DNA of 64,000 nt, taken from assembly GCA_946965045.2 (NCBI GenBank), contig OX337229.1:1922001-1986000 (forward strand), written 5' to 3'. The notes below the pieces were generated by a model. The model had not been told where the DNA came from. It saw only the letters and a program-made list of their open reading frames with translations, and did not search any database. Positions within the stretch are counted from its first letter, which is position 1. Each line of letters starts with the position of its first letter. A program made the position numbers and the translations under genes. This stretch comes from Epithemia pelagica. Its lineage: Eukaryota; Bacillariophyta; Bacillariophyceae; Surirellales; Surirellaceae. Of the stretch, positions 1 to 10,212 are shown piece after piece.

Positions 1-2
1 TG

Positions 3-1262
3 ACAACGACATCTGCGACGACCACGGCTTCGCGAAACAGTCTCTGGGAAGGACTGGGAGGTCCAATCCAAGTGCAGGGCTATCCTAGTATGGGCAATCA
101 CGTGGTGGACCCAACTTTGGATTCGTGTTGTCAACGTGAGCTCGAAGACAGTCGGAAATACAGTGCCCTTCGTCGAACCCTGCAGCGACATGACGTTGTG
201 GCCGAACGAGAACGTCGTCGACGTAATTTAGTGCAGGCGTCGGACTTTGATGGGTGTCGATGCTTGTATGTTCCTCGATTGGATGGAGGAGGTGACTATC
301 GCGCCTTGTCCATTTTGCGAAAACAACGACAACAACAAATGTCTACTCTCAACATGGGAGAAGAATTGTATTGTGTCGATATTGCGGAAGTACAAGAAGA
401 TGACGTGTTTCCGAACTCGGAACGATCAAACGTAGAGAAGGACGATGAGAAGGACGAGGTTGACGAAGAAGAAGAGGAGGATGAATTTGATTATCTATTG
501 GACGAGGATCTTCCAGGACAGAGCGAAGAGCTCAAGTTAATTGAAGAACAACGTCGTGCAGAACTTGAAATGGAAATGTTGGAGAAAGAAATTCAATTGC
601 AACATGGATATGGCGTTCATCGTCAAATGCATCCATCTCATGCACTCAAGGCAGCTGGATTGGTTCCTGGATCTCGCGATCCCCCGCCGTGTGTTGTAGT
701 TCACTTGTTTGATCCAGACTCGATGCAATCGGCATCGTTGGATTTGTACTTGGAGAAATTGGCCACTCAAATGCGAGGAACCAAGTTTCTGAGGACCAAT
801 GGCCGTGGCACGCTCCGGTCTGAGGCCACATTGGTGGAAAAGGTGTTGCCACGGATTCGCGCCAATGCCGATTTACCCCTCTTGATTGCCGTACGAAACG
901 GAGTAGTGGTTCAAACAAGTCCAGGGCTCCAAATCTTTGGGGACTCGCGCCGATACAGTGAAAATAATGATCAAGAGGCCTCTATCCTGCCGGAAGCCGT
1001 GTACGAGTGGCTGGATCAACTGGGTGTTTTGCACGAACGACCACCCCCACTGGAAGCCTTGTGTCGGATTCGTCCCGAAGAAGAAGTTCTCATGGACTAC
1101 TTGGCCAAGCAAAAGCCATCGTCGCCGCCGCAAATGGAGGAATTTTTTAAATGTGGCATGCCGGGCTGTCAAAAACTCTTTGCCCATCAACATGTAGGCG
1201 TGGAAACCAAGGAACAAAGTGGATTGGTCGTCTCCGAGAGTGAGATTTTAGGACAAAGCTAG
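3..1262 (+). CDS. Phosducin/thioredoxin-like protein, 5' end missing
   Basis: The frame is open to the left edge (first full codon at 3). The first obvious start inside is a GTG at 72, so the true start lies upstream. A long acidic run (DEVDEEEEEDEFDYLL) lies near 455-505, followed by a charged helix rich in Glu and Arg. The part from about 680 to 1010 has the beta-alpha pattern of a thioredoxin-like fold, with VVVHLFDPDS, a KFLRTNG strand and PLLIAVRNGVVV, but no CxxC active site. This arrangement fits phosducin-like proteins, which act as chaperones or G-beta-gamma binders rather than redox enzymes. A CGMPGCQKLF segment near the C-terminus is not part of that fold. The stop is TAG at 1260-1262. 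The family call rests on pattern only. Confidence 0.6.
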   Translation, partial: TTTSATTTASRNSLWEGLGGPIQVQGYPSMGNHVVDPTLDSCCQRELEDSRKYSALRRTLQRHDVVAERERRRRNLVQASDFDGCRCLYVPRLDGGGDYRALSILRKQRQQQMSTLNMGEELYCVDIAEVQEDDVFPNSERSNVEKDDEKDEVDEEEEEDEFDYLLDEDLPGQSEELKLIEEQRRAELEMEMLEKEIQLQHGYGVHRQMHPSHALKAAGLVPGSRDPPPCVVVHLFDPDSMQSASLDLYLEKLATQMRGTKFLRTNGRGTLRSEATLVEKVLPRIRANADLPLLIAVRNGVVVQTSPGLQIFGDSRRYSENNDQEASILPEAVYEWLDQLGVLHERPPPLEALCRIRPEEEVLMDYLAKQKPSSPPQMEEFFKCGMPGCQKLFAHQHVGVETKEQSGLVVSESEILGQS

Positions 1263-1366
1263 TGATTGTAGAAAAGGGGAAACTTGTGTGAATTGCAGCC
1301 TACTTCCTAATAATGGAACAGAACTAGTTCATTCGTTGTGCGTCAAATCTACAGACGGCCAGCGCA

Positions 1367-2958
1367 TTAGTACCAAGACTGTCGATGTCCTCCACCTCGT
1401 TTGCGATGTTGACTGAGTCCTTTCATTTTGGACTTGCCGCCTTTCTTGGCACCAGCCGATCGCCTATTCTTGGGACCCGTTGAAGGTGCTGTTGTCGAAG
1501 GAATACCAAGACCAGTTTCATCGAAAAGCCCCTTGTCGCTTTCAGCGACTTGCCACGCAGTACTGAGCTCCTTGGCCATGGCTTTGGCCTGCGAACGTGG
1601 TCCCTCGTATTCCCCCAAAACAAGAAAGGGTAATTGCCAAATGGGCTTGGTCGCCCAACTTTCTTGAATCACGATTGAGTCACCTGTGAGCAGAGAATCG
1701 TGGCGGTAGTCGTGATTCTCTTCTTCATCATAATCCTCGTCCGCATCTTCCATGGTTCCATCGAGAAAATTGTTGCCGTTGGTGGCTATTCTTTCCCAGC
1801 AGACATCCATCTCAGCATTGGCTGCAGCTTCATTCACTCGCCTCATGTAATTCTGCACCAACAGCTCCACATCCTGGACATGATCATTCGATGCATGCAA
1901 TCTTAAGGGGGACAGGTCCACCAAGACTCGATCGACGGGTTGTTTGGTTTCAGAACCAGTTGATTTGTACAAGATTATTTGAGGTTTCCCTCTAGCATCA
2001 CACCATTGTCTGTATGTGTTTGCCAAGGGAGACCCTTTTCGGGTTCTTCGATTGCCTCTTCCAGTAAGCGAGACATAACCCTTTCGTTGCGCTCGATTCA
2101 ATTCGGCCCGTTCCACGTCATTGAGTCGATGGGGAACGGAGCGACTCCCATATCCCTTTTGTTTCGAGGGTTGGCCTCGACTCAGACGTTCTACATCGTC
2201 ACGAGACACTCGACGCAATGACTTCATTGGTCTTTGATGATTGCTGTTATTGGTACCGCTGTTGCTCTTTCGGGGACCCGAGACGTAGGAAATCATGCGT
2301 TCGGGCAATCGTACTCGGCCAGCTGTTGGATGATCTTTGATTGCCTCTACTTTGAGTGATTGTCCTCTCCACTCATAATTGTGAAATCTCAGTATTGCAG
2401 CCTATACCAAGCAACGACAACCACATTCGTTTTGAGCAATGCTGCTTGGCAGTCACGTGCCACAGCGAGAATGAATCGTTGTCCCTGCCTGCCACGTACC
2501 TCTTTTTCTTGGACGGTGGGGAAGGAAACAAAGCCAAACTGCCGAGAAGTCATGTCAGCCTTGCGTACGACACATGCTGGCACGGATTGCAAGGAGCTCA
2601 CGGATCGAAAAAGTTCTGACAGATCATTATCGTTTACAAATTCACAAAGGTTGCCGACAAAGAGCGTGGTATCCATCATCGAATCTGGCAATTCGGACAT
2701 TTCAAAGCGTTCTCCACCCACCATTTGTTCCACCATGTCAGCAATATCTGCTTCCTGATCCGAGTATACAGAAAGAGGTCGATATCTCCTACAAGGTCTG
2801 TCATTGTGATGAATGAAACTGCCGCGTGGACCGTTGGAGATGAATGATATCTTTGCGTGAGCTTTGCGATTGTTGGCGAAAACAAATCCAGCGGCAACAA
2901 CCAATTCACGCAGATCTAAAATGACGAGACCAAACAAAAATCGACTGTAGCACCACAT
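1367..2958 (-). CDS. RRM-domain RNA-binding protein, two exons
   Basis: Exon 1 is 2958-2500 and exon 2 is 2401-1367. A 98-nt intron (2499-2402) starts GTACGT and ends TATAG. Joining them keeps the frame and completes one RNA recognition motif: RNP2 LFVGNL, RNP1 RQFGFVSF, then the last helix and strand (AAILRFHNYEWRG, LKVEAIKDH). The product is about 497 aa. The rest is basic and low in complexity, with a conserved-looking patch (PIWQLPFLVLGEYEG) before a Lys/Arg/Gly-rich tail ending at 1367. The N-terminus from ATG 2958 has a hydrophobic stretch with VVAAGF, faintly like a plastid presequence, but charged residues interrupt it. A TTTTAG acceptor at about 2933 would allow an upstream exon instead. 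The RRM is clear; targeting and the first exon are not. Confidence 0.75.
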
Positions 2959-3487
2959 CTTGCATTCGAAATGAGCATAGCCTGGGCAGCAAGGCTGTGG
3001 TGTTGCCGTGAAGATTGATCTCCTCGAATAGAAAAAAGCATTGCATACACATCACACCGGTCTTCGGTATGTATCGGAACTTCGTTCAAGATTCTCGATG
3101 ACACAGAATTCGTGCAAACAACCAGGCGGTTATAAATATCAAAATTTAAGGAAGTATATTGAGCGACGAACAGGCTATCCGCGAGGGATTCATCAGAGTG
3201 ACGTCTTGAGACTTTTGAATGCGACTGCGACTGTATCGCAGAGCTACCCTATGAATCTACCTTAGGAGGTAAAGTAGGAGTACTCATCCCTAGCTAGAGC
3301 TAGAGGAGTGTAGGAGAAGGTCAACAAGACGGCTTCGTATCTAGAGGCATCGTTTATTGGCAACACAAAGCCAACTTCCACCTTTCTGTCCTCATACGAG
3401 ATGCCACGTTTGTTTCGACCGTGTTTCCATAGCCCGGTCACTGCCGTGTTATCCAGGGCAAAAGCTCAAGGTCACTACCTACTCTCT
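2959..3487. other. Intergenic, no supported gene
   Basis: This stretch lies between the 5' end of the RRM gene and the 3' end of the DDI1-type gene. Short frames occur on both strands, but none has a recognisable domain or splice partner. An additional 5' exon of the RRM gene could lie here. Confidence 0.4.
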
Positions 3488-4355
3488 CTAGGAAACTGGG
3501 CATCCTCCTGACATTGATCGAAGGGAGGCTTCCCGTGACGGCTCTGGCGGCAAAAAGTTGACTTCCACTCCGTCTCTTCCACCAAAAATGAGCTAGATGA
3601 TCCCATACGATGAACATAATAAACAAGAAATACGCCATTAGAAAAAAGTTGGTGTGAGGCGCGGCGTGTTATCCAAAATAAAAACGTACCTTGTTATTTT
3701 CAAGATCAATCAGGCATTTGAATCGACGCATCTGATCGATCCCCATAATCATCATGTCTTGCGGAACATCCAAAACCAAAAAGTATAGCAAAAATTCCAC
3801 GTGACCGATAGACACGGGGCAATTCTCAATGACCCCGAGTATTCTTGCTTGTCCTACACCCTGAGCAACTCCCTGCATAGAGGTATTTAGTTTGGATTGA
3901 AGACCCAGAGTCCTCATCAATTGGGCGGATATGACTGACGACTGCGCACCCGTATCCACCATCATTTCGACAACTCGACCATTGATTTCAGCAGGAACAA
4001 AGACAAGACTTTGATTTTGTCGCATAGAGAGGCCGTCACTCGAAATGGCCGAACGTGCGCCGGAGGTAGACCGTCGTGATGGTAAAAATCCGCGTGGACC
4101 AGGAACGGAACGTCCTTCCACTACTGGAATACTCCCTGGAAACGAGTTGCCGCCATTGCGCGAGTTCGTCCTCAAAGCCTGTGAAAATGGTCTTGTTGAA
4201 TCGTTCGCTTGATTTTGACTGTATTCGTTCGCGTGATTTTGTCTGTATTCCTGTAATTGTTGAACTTCCTCTTGAGCCTGTAAATCGTATGCCATTTGCA
4301 TGTCCGCAGCGAATTGGGCATCTTCCTGCACGCTTCGATCGCGTTGGTAACTCAT
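3488..4355 (-). CDS. DDI1-type retroviral-like aspartyl protease
   Basis: Exon 1 is 4355-3690 and exon 2 is 3592-3488. The 97-nt intron (3689-3593) has a GTACGT donor and a CATCTAG acceptor. The spliced product is about 256 aa. The C-terminal half is a DDI1-type protease: the catalytic strand MMVDTGAQSSVIS carries the D-T/S-G motif, followed by GVAQGVGQARILG, the second-half flap, MIMGIDQMRRFKC, and in exon 2 LIFGGRDGVEVNFLPP. DDI1 proteins shuttle ubiquitylated substrates to the proteasome and cleave heavily ubiquitylated proteins. The first 110 residues are Gln/Asn-rich and low in complexity. The ubiquitin-like domain usual at the N-terminus is absent, and no C-terminal UBA follows the protease. 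The start is the ATG at 4355 (MSYQRDRSVQ). Confidence 0.85.
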
Positions 4356-4580
4356 TGTGGGCTCTTGCTTTAACGACTATTCGAAGCTTCCTTCTTCTTC
4401 TTATGATAAGCAGCAAACGACTTTTATGTATACGCTAGTGTTTCGGTTCGATTCATTTCATTTCCAACAATCGCTGACAACGACAACCCATTTGAAACCA
4501 GGTCTTTGTGTTCATTCGTGCTCGTGAGCAAAAAGCCAAGACCATGATCCAGTCGTGATCGTGATCGTGTCGCTATTGCT

Positions 4581-4600
4581 GCTAACTGCTAACTGCTAAC
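4581..4600. repeat. Short tandem repeat, GCTAACT x3
   Basis: Three copies of a 7-bp unit (gctaact, last copy one base short), next to a run of GATCGT hexamers just upstream. Simple-sequence DNA upstream of the DDI1-type gene. Confidence 0.8.
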
Positions 4601-4624
4601 CCCAAGTACTCCTATGGTTTTGTT

Positions 4625-4679
4625 CCATCCAGAGTTGCAACTCCAGACCAGTTGGCCATCCAGAGTTGCAACTCCAGAC
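4625..4679. repeat. Pair of identical 24-bp direct repeats with internal palindrome
   Basis: Positions 4625-4648 and 4656-4679 are identical over 24 bp and separated by 7 bp. Each holds the perfect 12-bp palindrome GAGTTGCAACTC. They lie in the gap between the 5' end of the DDI1-type gene and the 3' end of the copine gene, so they could be a regulatory site for the former or a small local duplication. Confidence 0.85.
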
Positions 4680-4915
4680 TTGGACCTTTATCAATCATTG
4701 AACAAATCCTGCCACGCTCCAGTTACGAGAAATATTTCATGAACCAGCACGTCGGACAACTTGCTTTTGATAATGGATGGTGCTAAGTAATAGCTATCTA
4801 TATTCGGCAGAATGGATAAAGGATTCAACATAGGCGTTCGATTCAAGGTATCATTACGATTCTCAATTCCCTTGACCAGTCTGGGTCGAATGCATGCAGT
4901 TATTGGATCATGTTA

Positions 4916-6823
4916 CTATCGATTCACATACGCAACGACTTGTCGGGGTAAGTTCGCCAGTGCACCCAGGGCAAACTCAGAGGGAGATTCCTTGCTCCGA
5001 AATTCGACAAACGTTGTGTTGGTAGAACAAAGCTGACAAATACGTTGCAATGTCGAAAAGTCGGAACGTCCAACACCCACAAAAATGATAGATAGAGGCA
5101 GTTCCTTGTACACTTCAATCTTTCGATACGTTTCATCAAAATCGTCCATAATTCCATCCGTGATCACCAGGAGTACGGTGTATATCATCGCTGATTCTCT
5201 ACCAGTGATTCTTGCTTGATGGTGCGCCTTGGCTTGCATGGCCGCCGCTTGTATGACTTTTAAGAAAACCGTGGGTCCCGACATTGTAAAGCCAGAACTG
5301 AATATTGACCGGTATGCTTCTAGGATGTTGTTCACTCCTTTCACCTGAGGGTTTGGTCCACACTGGAACAAATGCCGTACTACGCCATCACCAAACTTGG
5401 CACCAAACCCCCACACCGAACAGCTGCGGTCTCCAGAGTAACCTTCGATTGCCTGCCCCACAGCCATTATTGTCTCCTCATAGTCATTCAGACTTTCACT
5501 TTGAAAGTGCAAGCTTGATTCATCATTTATGGGATCACCGTTTGAACTCGTAAAGTCAATGGCTACGCAAAAGTTGAACTGACACTCATTCCTCAACAAC
5601 AGTTCCTGAAATGCTTGCTGCTGGAGTCTCATAGATTGCTCTGTATCCACTCCAATTTGGACAGGACTGTACACTTGCACATGTACCAAATCGACAGGTT
5701 CCTCTGACGACTGTTGAGCAAATGCGCCGCATTCAGAAAAGTTGCCCGATTCATCAAGAGTAACAATATCCGCCTCAAGCACTGTTAAACGACCAACATC
5801 TTTAGCTTTGCTTTCTGATTGTTGCAAAATAAACTGGCATCCTTCTTCGTTATAGGATTTCGGAGACGGGAGTTCCTCTCTTGCCATTGCGAGCTCATTT
5901 TCTCGTCGAACGGTTGCCGCTTCCAAAAGGAACCGAACAGTGGTCTCGCAATATCCAACGAGAGTGGGCGCCCGTTGGGGCCATACAGCAAACACAGAAA
6001 CTCTAATCTGTTGGTGAATATCTCCGTGGCAAAGACATTCTAAATTGATCGATCCAGGGTCCCATCGGGGGTTCAAGGTGTTACAGACTGGTTGTGATCG
6101 GAAGACTGCAATCCAAACATGACGTGATTGAGAGTCTGGTCTTCTCGACAGAGCCACACTAAGGTCCGGGAGAGATTGAAAGAGAGAACCAGACAGTAGA
6201 GACTTCCGACGAGGAAGTTCAAGATTCTTGGCCGCAAATCGAATTCTTAGATACTTGATTTCTTCGCCTTCGGTACCATCCACAGTGGCTATACTTCGCG
6301 AGGGAGGTTCCAATCTTGAAAAGACAACTCCCCCCTTACGGAGCCTTCGCGCCCGCCAATTACTAGGTGATCCAAGGATGTCTCCAACTTCAAATCGAGC
6401 AGTCCCCAGGAGGGTTTTTCGTTCCTGCTCGGACGGATTCTGCGGTGCGGCGAAGATGTGAACAAAAAAGAAAAGCTTGGTTCCATATTTGTAGTCCAGA
6501 TGAAAGACCTCGGTGTATTGTGGATTACAGCAACGTGGAATAACCTCAGTTTGACCATGGTGGATCCCAGGGCTGGTCACCATCCCATCGATGAATTCAT
6601 TGTCATTGGAGGCTTGGTCGCTGCAAGTCGCAGCGCTGGTAACTACTGCATAGGTGCTGGGGTATCCCCCACGTAAAAGACCTTGTCGAGGCAAGTTCGC
6701 AACTTGAATCCACAAACGATATCGGTTCGTGAGAAGAGGAAGATCTTCACTACTCTCGTTGAAGCCCGAGCTGTCGTAATGTTGTTTCTCGGAGAAAGAG
6801 CAAGTGACGGTACTTGTGTCCAT
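4916..6823 (-). CDS. Copine (two C2 domains plus copine vWA domain)
   Basis: This is a single-exon protein of about 635 aa. The ATG at 6823 (MDTSTVTCSF) is chosen because the frame further upstream starts only at a GTG (6871). A first C2 domain covers roughly residues 35-170 (YRLWIQVANLP; NPQYTEVFHLDYKYG). A second covers about 195-310 (HVWIAVFRSQPV, LNPRWDPGSINLE). The C-terminal 230 residues are a copine-type von Willebrand A domain with the family's metal-site signature CVAIDFTSSNGDP, the QAIEGYSGDRSCSVWGFGAKF stretch (in two parts here), VLLVITDGIMDD and LSIIFVGVGRSDF. Copines bind membrane phospholipids in response to calcium and recruit partner proteins. C2 acidic ligands are only partly recognisable, so calcium dependence is uncertain. 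Confidence 0.9.
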   Translation of the reverse strand: MDTSTVTCSFSEKQHYDSSGFNESSEDLPLLTNRYRLWIQVANLPRQGLLRGGYPSTYAVVTSAATCSDQASNDNEFIDGMVTSPGIHHGQTEVIPRCCNPQYTEVFHLDYKYGTKLFFFVHIFAAPQNPSEQERKTLLGTARFEVGDILGSPSNWRARRLRKGGVVFSRLEPPSRSIATVDGTEGEEIKYLRIRFAAKNLELPRRKSLLSGSLFQSLPDLSVALSRRPDSQSRHVWIAVFRSQPVCNTLNPRWDPGSINLECLCHGDIHQQIRVSVFAVWPQRAPTLVGYCETTVRFLLEAATVRRENELAMAREELPSPKSYNEEGCQFILQQSESKAKDVGRLTVLEADIVTLDESGNFSECGAFAQQSSEEPVDLVHVQVYSPVQIGVDTEQSMRLQQQAFQELLLRNECQFNFCVAIDFTSSNGDPINDESSLHFQSESLNDYEETIMAVGQAIEGYSGDRSCSVWGFGAKFGDGVVRHLFQCGPNPQVKGVNNILEAYRSIFSSGFTMSGPTVFLKVIQAAAMQAKAHHQARITGRESAMIYTVLLVITDGIMDDFDETYRKIEVYKELPLSIIFVGVGRSDFSTLQRICQLCSTNTTFVEFRSKESPSEFALGALANLPRQVVAYVNR

Positions 6824-7249
6824 TGTCAAAAAATGTTTCCCCGTGGATTTCACAAGGATTTTGAATCCCACAGCACAAGTGCGTGGTATCCGCGACCGGA
6901 AGAAATCTGAGAAATAAGAAAGACAACGTAGGGAGGTTAGCTGTTAGCTTTGAGTTGGAAGTTGGAAGTTGGAACGTCTCGAGTTACAGAAACCAAAGAT
7001 CCTGACTGACTAGAGCAACTGTCATTTCTTCGATTGGCGATAAAGTGGACCCCATCTTCTGCTCCGTTGCAAGTTTCAACAAGCCAAAGTTAGTCGCGGA
7101 CGCTGGATAACTTCAGCATGTACAAGGTCGCAGAAACATTCCTCTGAAACAACCAGATCATACACCTTGGCCAAGGTAATCAAATCTATACACAACTCTG
7201 GTTCAAGGCATTCTTTGAGCCTTTTTCCTGCCTCGATGAAAGGGCGTTT
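6824..7249. other. Intergenic, no gene seen
   Basis: Lies between the 5' end of the copine gene and the 3' end of the unrecognised gene below. A small tandem TTGGAAG run occurs near 6954-6975. Nothing else stands out. Confidence 0.5.
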
Positions 7250-8323
7250 CTAGGGATTTTGTATGCACCACCCGTCACCTGTCTCCGTATCCATGACTCG
7301 AACCCAGATCTTTTCAACAATGGGATCAGACCCTAAGGGTCGTCCTGATCTTCGCATTCCTAGCAATTCTTCAAACTGTGGTGAGCCGCGGTCGAGAAGC
7401 ATTGCCAGAGGATCGTTCGGGACGAGTTGTACAGTATCCCCGACCGCCAAAAAGTCGGCCCATTCAGACCGTTTCCCATCATTGGAATTGGACTATTCCT
7501 CTGTAGTTTCAGATGGATCACCTGGACCTCGTTTCTTCCAAAACAACTCTCCTACCTCCGTCTGTTTGTCCTTTGGTAGTTGTCCAGCGTCAGCTTCAGC
7601 TGGTCCATCCCGTGGAGATCCAAAGTAAATTCCATGTGCTGGGAGGGAAGCACCAATCCCCATACTGCGAGCCCAGTAGTAGCCACCCACATGATGATTG
7701 GCAAGTCCAAGTCCTAGATAGGCTCCAGCAGGTTCAACCAGTTCCACAGACGTGTCGACACAACACACAGACAAGGACTTGCCACAACCCTCTCTGCTGA
7801 CCACAGCATCTCGTTTAGCTGTCGATGTGACAGTCGTGTGAATGAAAATAGCCCGGCAATCGTCAAAGTTTCCCTGAAATGTTTCCATGGCATGTTTGGG
7901 GTTCTCTAAAAACTCATCCACAGACAATCCTGCGCCGTACTCATTCAGGTATCGTTCCAACAGCGAAATTTCGACGAGAAGGCTTGGTGTGGGAAGACTT
8001 GCGAGCAAGTCGCCAACTTTTGCTCTCTTGCTTGAACTTGTCGCCACACCGTCAGCGGCGCTGTATTGATTCGAGCAAAGCTCGTTCCGAGAAACAGCTG
8101 AGTTTGAATTGGTGATGAAACCCAAGGTGGTGTCAAATGTCAGAAACAGCGCTACGCAGAACGAACAAGAGATCATGGCACGGGCAGCGTTCGTAAATCG
8201 GGCGTTAGAATAACTCTTGAAGATGTTGCTATGTTGTCTGCAATTTACGGATATGGTCGATGCAGAAGTGTCGACCACCGTACGAATACGGCTAGAGAAA
8301 AAAGAAAAATCTGAAAGCGTCAT
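7250..8323 (-). CDS. Unrecognised protein with N-terminal signal-like segment; in-frame TAG or small intron
   Basis: The family is not recognised. The frame runs from ATG 8323 to a TAG at 7495-7493, then stays open in the same frame for 80 more codons to a stop at 7250. A 63-nt intron from 7555 (GTAGGAG) to 7493 (AATAG) would remove the TAG and keep the frame. Otherwise the protein ends at 7493 with 276 aa. The ATG at 8176 is an attractive alternative start, because it places a signal-like helix (MISCSFCVALFLTF followed by TTLGF) at the N-terminus. Segments such as LPTPSLLVEISLLERYL and AYLGLGLANHHVGGYYWARS look like globular protein, and the downstream 80 codons (VGDTVQLVPNDPLAML) also look coding. 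Function is unknown. Confidence 0.5.
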
Positions 8324-8335
8324 TCGTTTAATCAC

Positions 8336-8649
8336 GAGCTGCTTATTCTCGCGGGTTTCGTCTAAGTGTCAATGCCTCCGCCCTACTGGTAGCCGCGGCA
8401 CATGGAGAACGGAGACCCCTACCGAAGACCACAATAGAAGTAGCAACTATCTAGATGATCACGCGTTGATCTGTGATCGTCTTGTGGTCGTCAACGCACT
8501 TCTCTACGATAAAGACACACTTGCTTCCATTGCCAGTCTAGGTTTTGCAACGCCTGATGTATGCTTGTGTTTTGCTATATGTATATTTCGCAATATGTAT
8601 AGTTACCGAAAGGGAGGATGCAAGACATGTGACCATACAATCACCAAGT
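8336..8649. other. Intergenic, no gene seen
   Basis: Separates the 5' side of the unrecognised gene from the 3' end of the next minus-strand gene. A plus-strand frame crosses it but overlaps both flanking genes antisense and lacks any domain. Confidence 0.4.
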
Positions 8650-9564
8650 TCATTCATCTTGATTTGCGGGAGGAGCAGAAGGTTCTACAGGAGCAGAAGT
8701 CGCAACGGTTTCTGTCGGTTCTGAAGTTCCGCGTACGTTGTTGTTGCTCAGTCGGAGTTCATCTCGAATCTCTCGAAGAAGAACCGCCACTTCTCCGCTA
8801 TTACTGGAGGCTTCTTGGATTCCACGATCTTCTATTACCATTGCCAGGCGCCCCGTGGCTGTGGCAGTATTGACATTTCCACCATTTTGCTTGAGACTCA
8901 TGGCGAGTTTCTGGAATGCAAAGGGATCTTTGAGACCTGTAATTTTAAGGCCATTCCGAACTGATGTGTCGGTATGAACTTCCACGACGGTAAGCTCATT
9001 GTTCACAGCACATGTTCTGTTGTTTCCATCCGAGACAGTGCATTCCGTGATACGATCATAGGGGATGAATTGCGAGCGCTTTCGAATGGTGCAGCAGGAT
9101 TCACCCCAACAAGCGGGACGTTGATCATGAACAAACAGAATTCCAGTCCGCGTCAAGGCAATGTGCTGAGACCTTACATTCCAACGAACATTACGATTCA
9201 AGTTGCATGGTAGAAGAGACAAGAGTATCCAGGGAATGGTGGATGGGCAACAGACTGAAAAGAAACCCAAGAGACTCCATCCGACACATCGATAGTGACT
9301 TTCCATGTTCTCGTAGTCGAAATCAAAGACCGCGATAATTCCATCATCTTCGAAATCACCTCCTTCAAAGAAATCGTCTCGCCAACTCAAGCCATTGGTT
9401 TCAGGGATCCCAGTGAATTCTTCAGCCACAACGTTGGAGGCAGGTTGATCAAGTTCGACCGCTGTGGCAGCCGTCCCAGCAACAGTGTACGCTGGGATTT
9501 CTTGTTCCTTCTCGGGGACAACCGCGTACGCATTGGCTGTAGGAACTTCGGATGTTTTACCCAT
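8650..9564 (-). CDS. Hypothetical membrane protein with possible PH-like domain
   Basis: A single-exon 304-aa protein from ATG 9564 (MGKTSEVPTA). The first 75 residues are Ala/Glu-rich and probably disordered. A hydrophobic stretch around residues 95-118 (GWSLLGFFSVCCPSTIPWIL) could be one membrane hairpin or segment. It is followed by a beta-rich part (HIALTRTGILFVHDQR, FIPYDRITECTV, LTVVEVHTDT) resembling the bacterial-type PH fold of DUF304-like proteins. A short amphipathic helix, VAVLLREIRDELRL, precedes a Thr/Pro-rich tail. I do not recognise a named family. The gene is followed closely by the unrecognised gene on the same strand. Confidence 0.65.
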   Translation of the reverse strand: MGKTSEVPTANAYAVVPEKEQEIPAYTVAGTAATAVELDQPASNVVAEEFTGIPETNGLSWRDDFFEGGDFEDDGIIAVFDFDYENMESHYRCVGWSLLGFFSVCCPSTIPWILLSLLPCNLNRNVRWNVRSQHIALTRTGILFVHDQRPACWGESCCTIRKRSQFIPYDRITECTVSDGNNRTCAVNNELTVVEVHTDTSVRNGLKITGLKDPFAFQKLAMSLKQNGGNVNTATATGRLAMVIEDRGIQEASSNSGEVAVLLREIRDELRLSNNNVRGTSEPTETVATSAPVEPSAPPANQDE

Positions 9565-10212
9565 GGTTTGATGTTTGCTTTTAGGAGTAGAAGAGAATGT
9601 AAAGACCTGTTGCTGATCTTATGGGGGAAGATGAAGATACAATCTCACAAAAACATCGAGCATGAAAAATTTAAGTCGTGATGCGCGCAGCGCGCAGACA
9701 CCGTTTCTCGATTGTTCCTATTAATCCCACGACTAACGGTAGCGTAGCGGTAGCTATGTGTAAGGTTACCTATTCTACCATGCCAAATGACTTGCGACAA
9801 TGGGGCAGAAGAGTTTGGCATTCAACGACATCCCATCAATAGCGGTCGGTCCAGACCCATCATATGCTTACAAGGTGTCCATAGTGGGCTATCCTGTCCA
9901 TCGTCAACGCGATCTCTGCGACTTTTCCCATTTTCACATCGAAGCAAGTCGACTAAATCCACATTAAGCACTAAAGGCGATCAAAATCATCCATTTTAAG
10001 GAGTGACCCAAGCCGAGAGGCTAACCCAGTCCCTTTTTCATCCCTTCAGCTTCCTATTCTCAGTTTTTGTCTTTAACCCGTCGCAACGGCCACGTGGACG
10101 AATCCTCCAAACGTATGTCGTGGATAAGGATAGTCTATGAATATCGAAGTTACTATTAACAAATTTACTACTGCACATTAATCATAATAGGAGTTGGATT
10201 TCGCAGTAGATA
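9565..10212. other. Intergenic, no gene seen
   Basis: About 650 bp upstream of the PH-like gene and downstream of the bestrophin gene. It contains a GC-rich palindrome (tgcgcgcagcgcgca) near 9681-9695 and no convincing frame. Confidence 0.5.

Larger units (their letters stand above)
4356..4915. other. Intergenic between DDI1-type and copine genes
   Basis: No gene is seen. The stretch holds the two small repeats listed separately and is otherwise unique-looking. Confidence 0.5.

Noticed and set aside
8217-8873. Plus-strand frame of 218 codons
   Set aside because: It runs antisense through the ends of two accepted minus-strand genes and has no domain.
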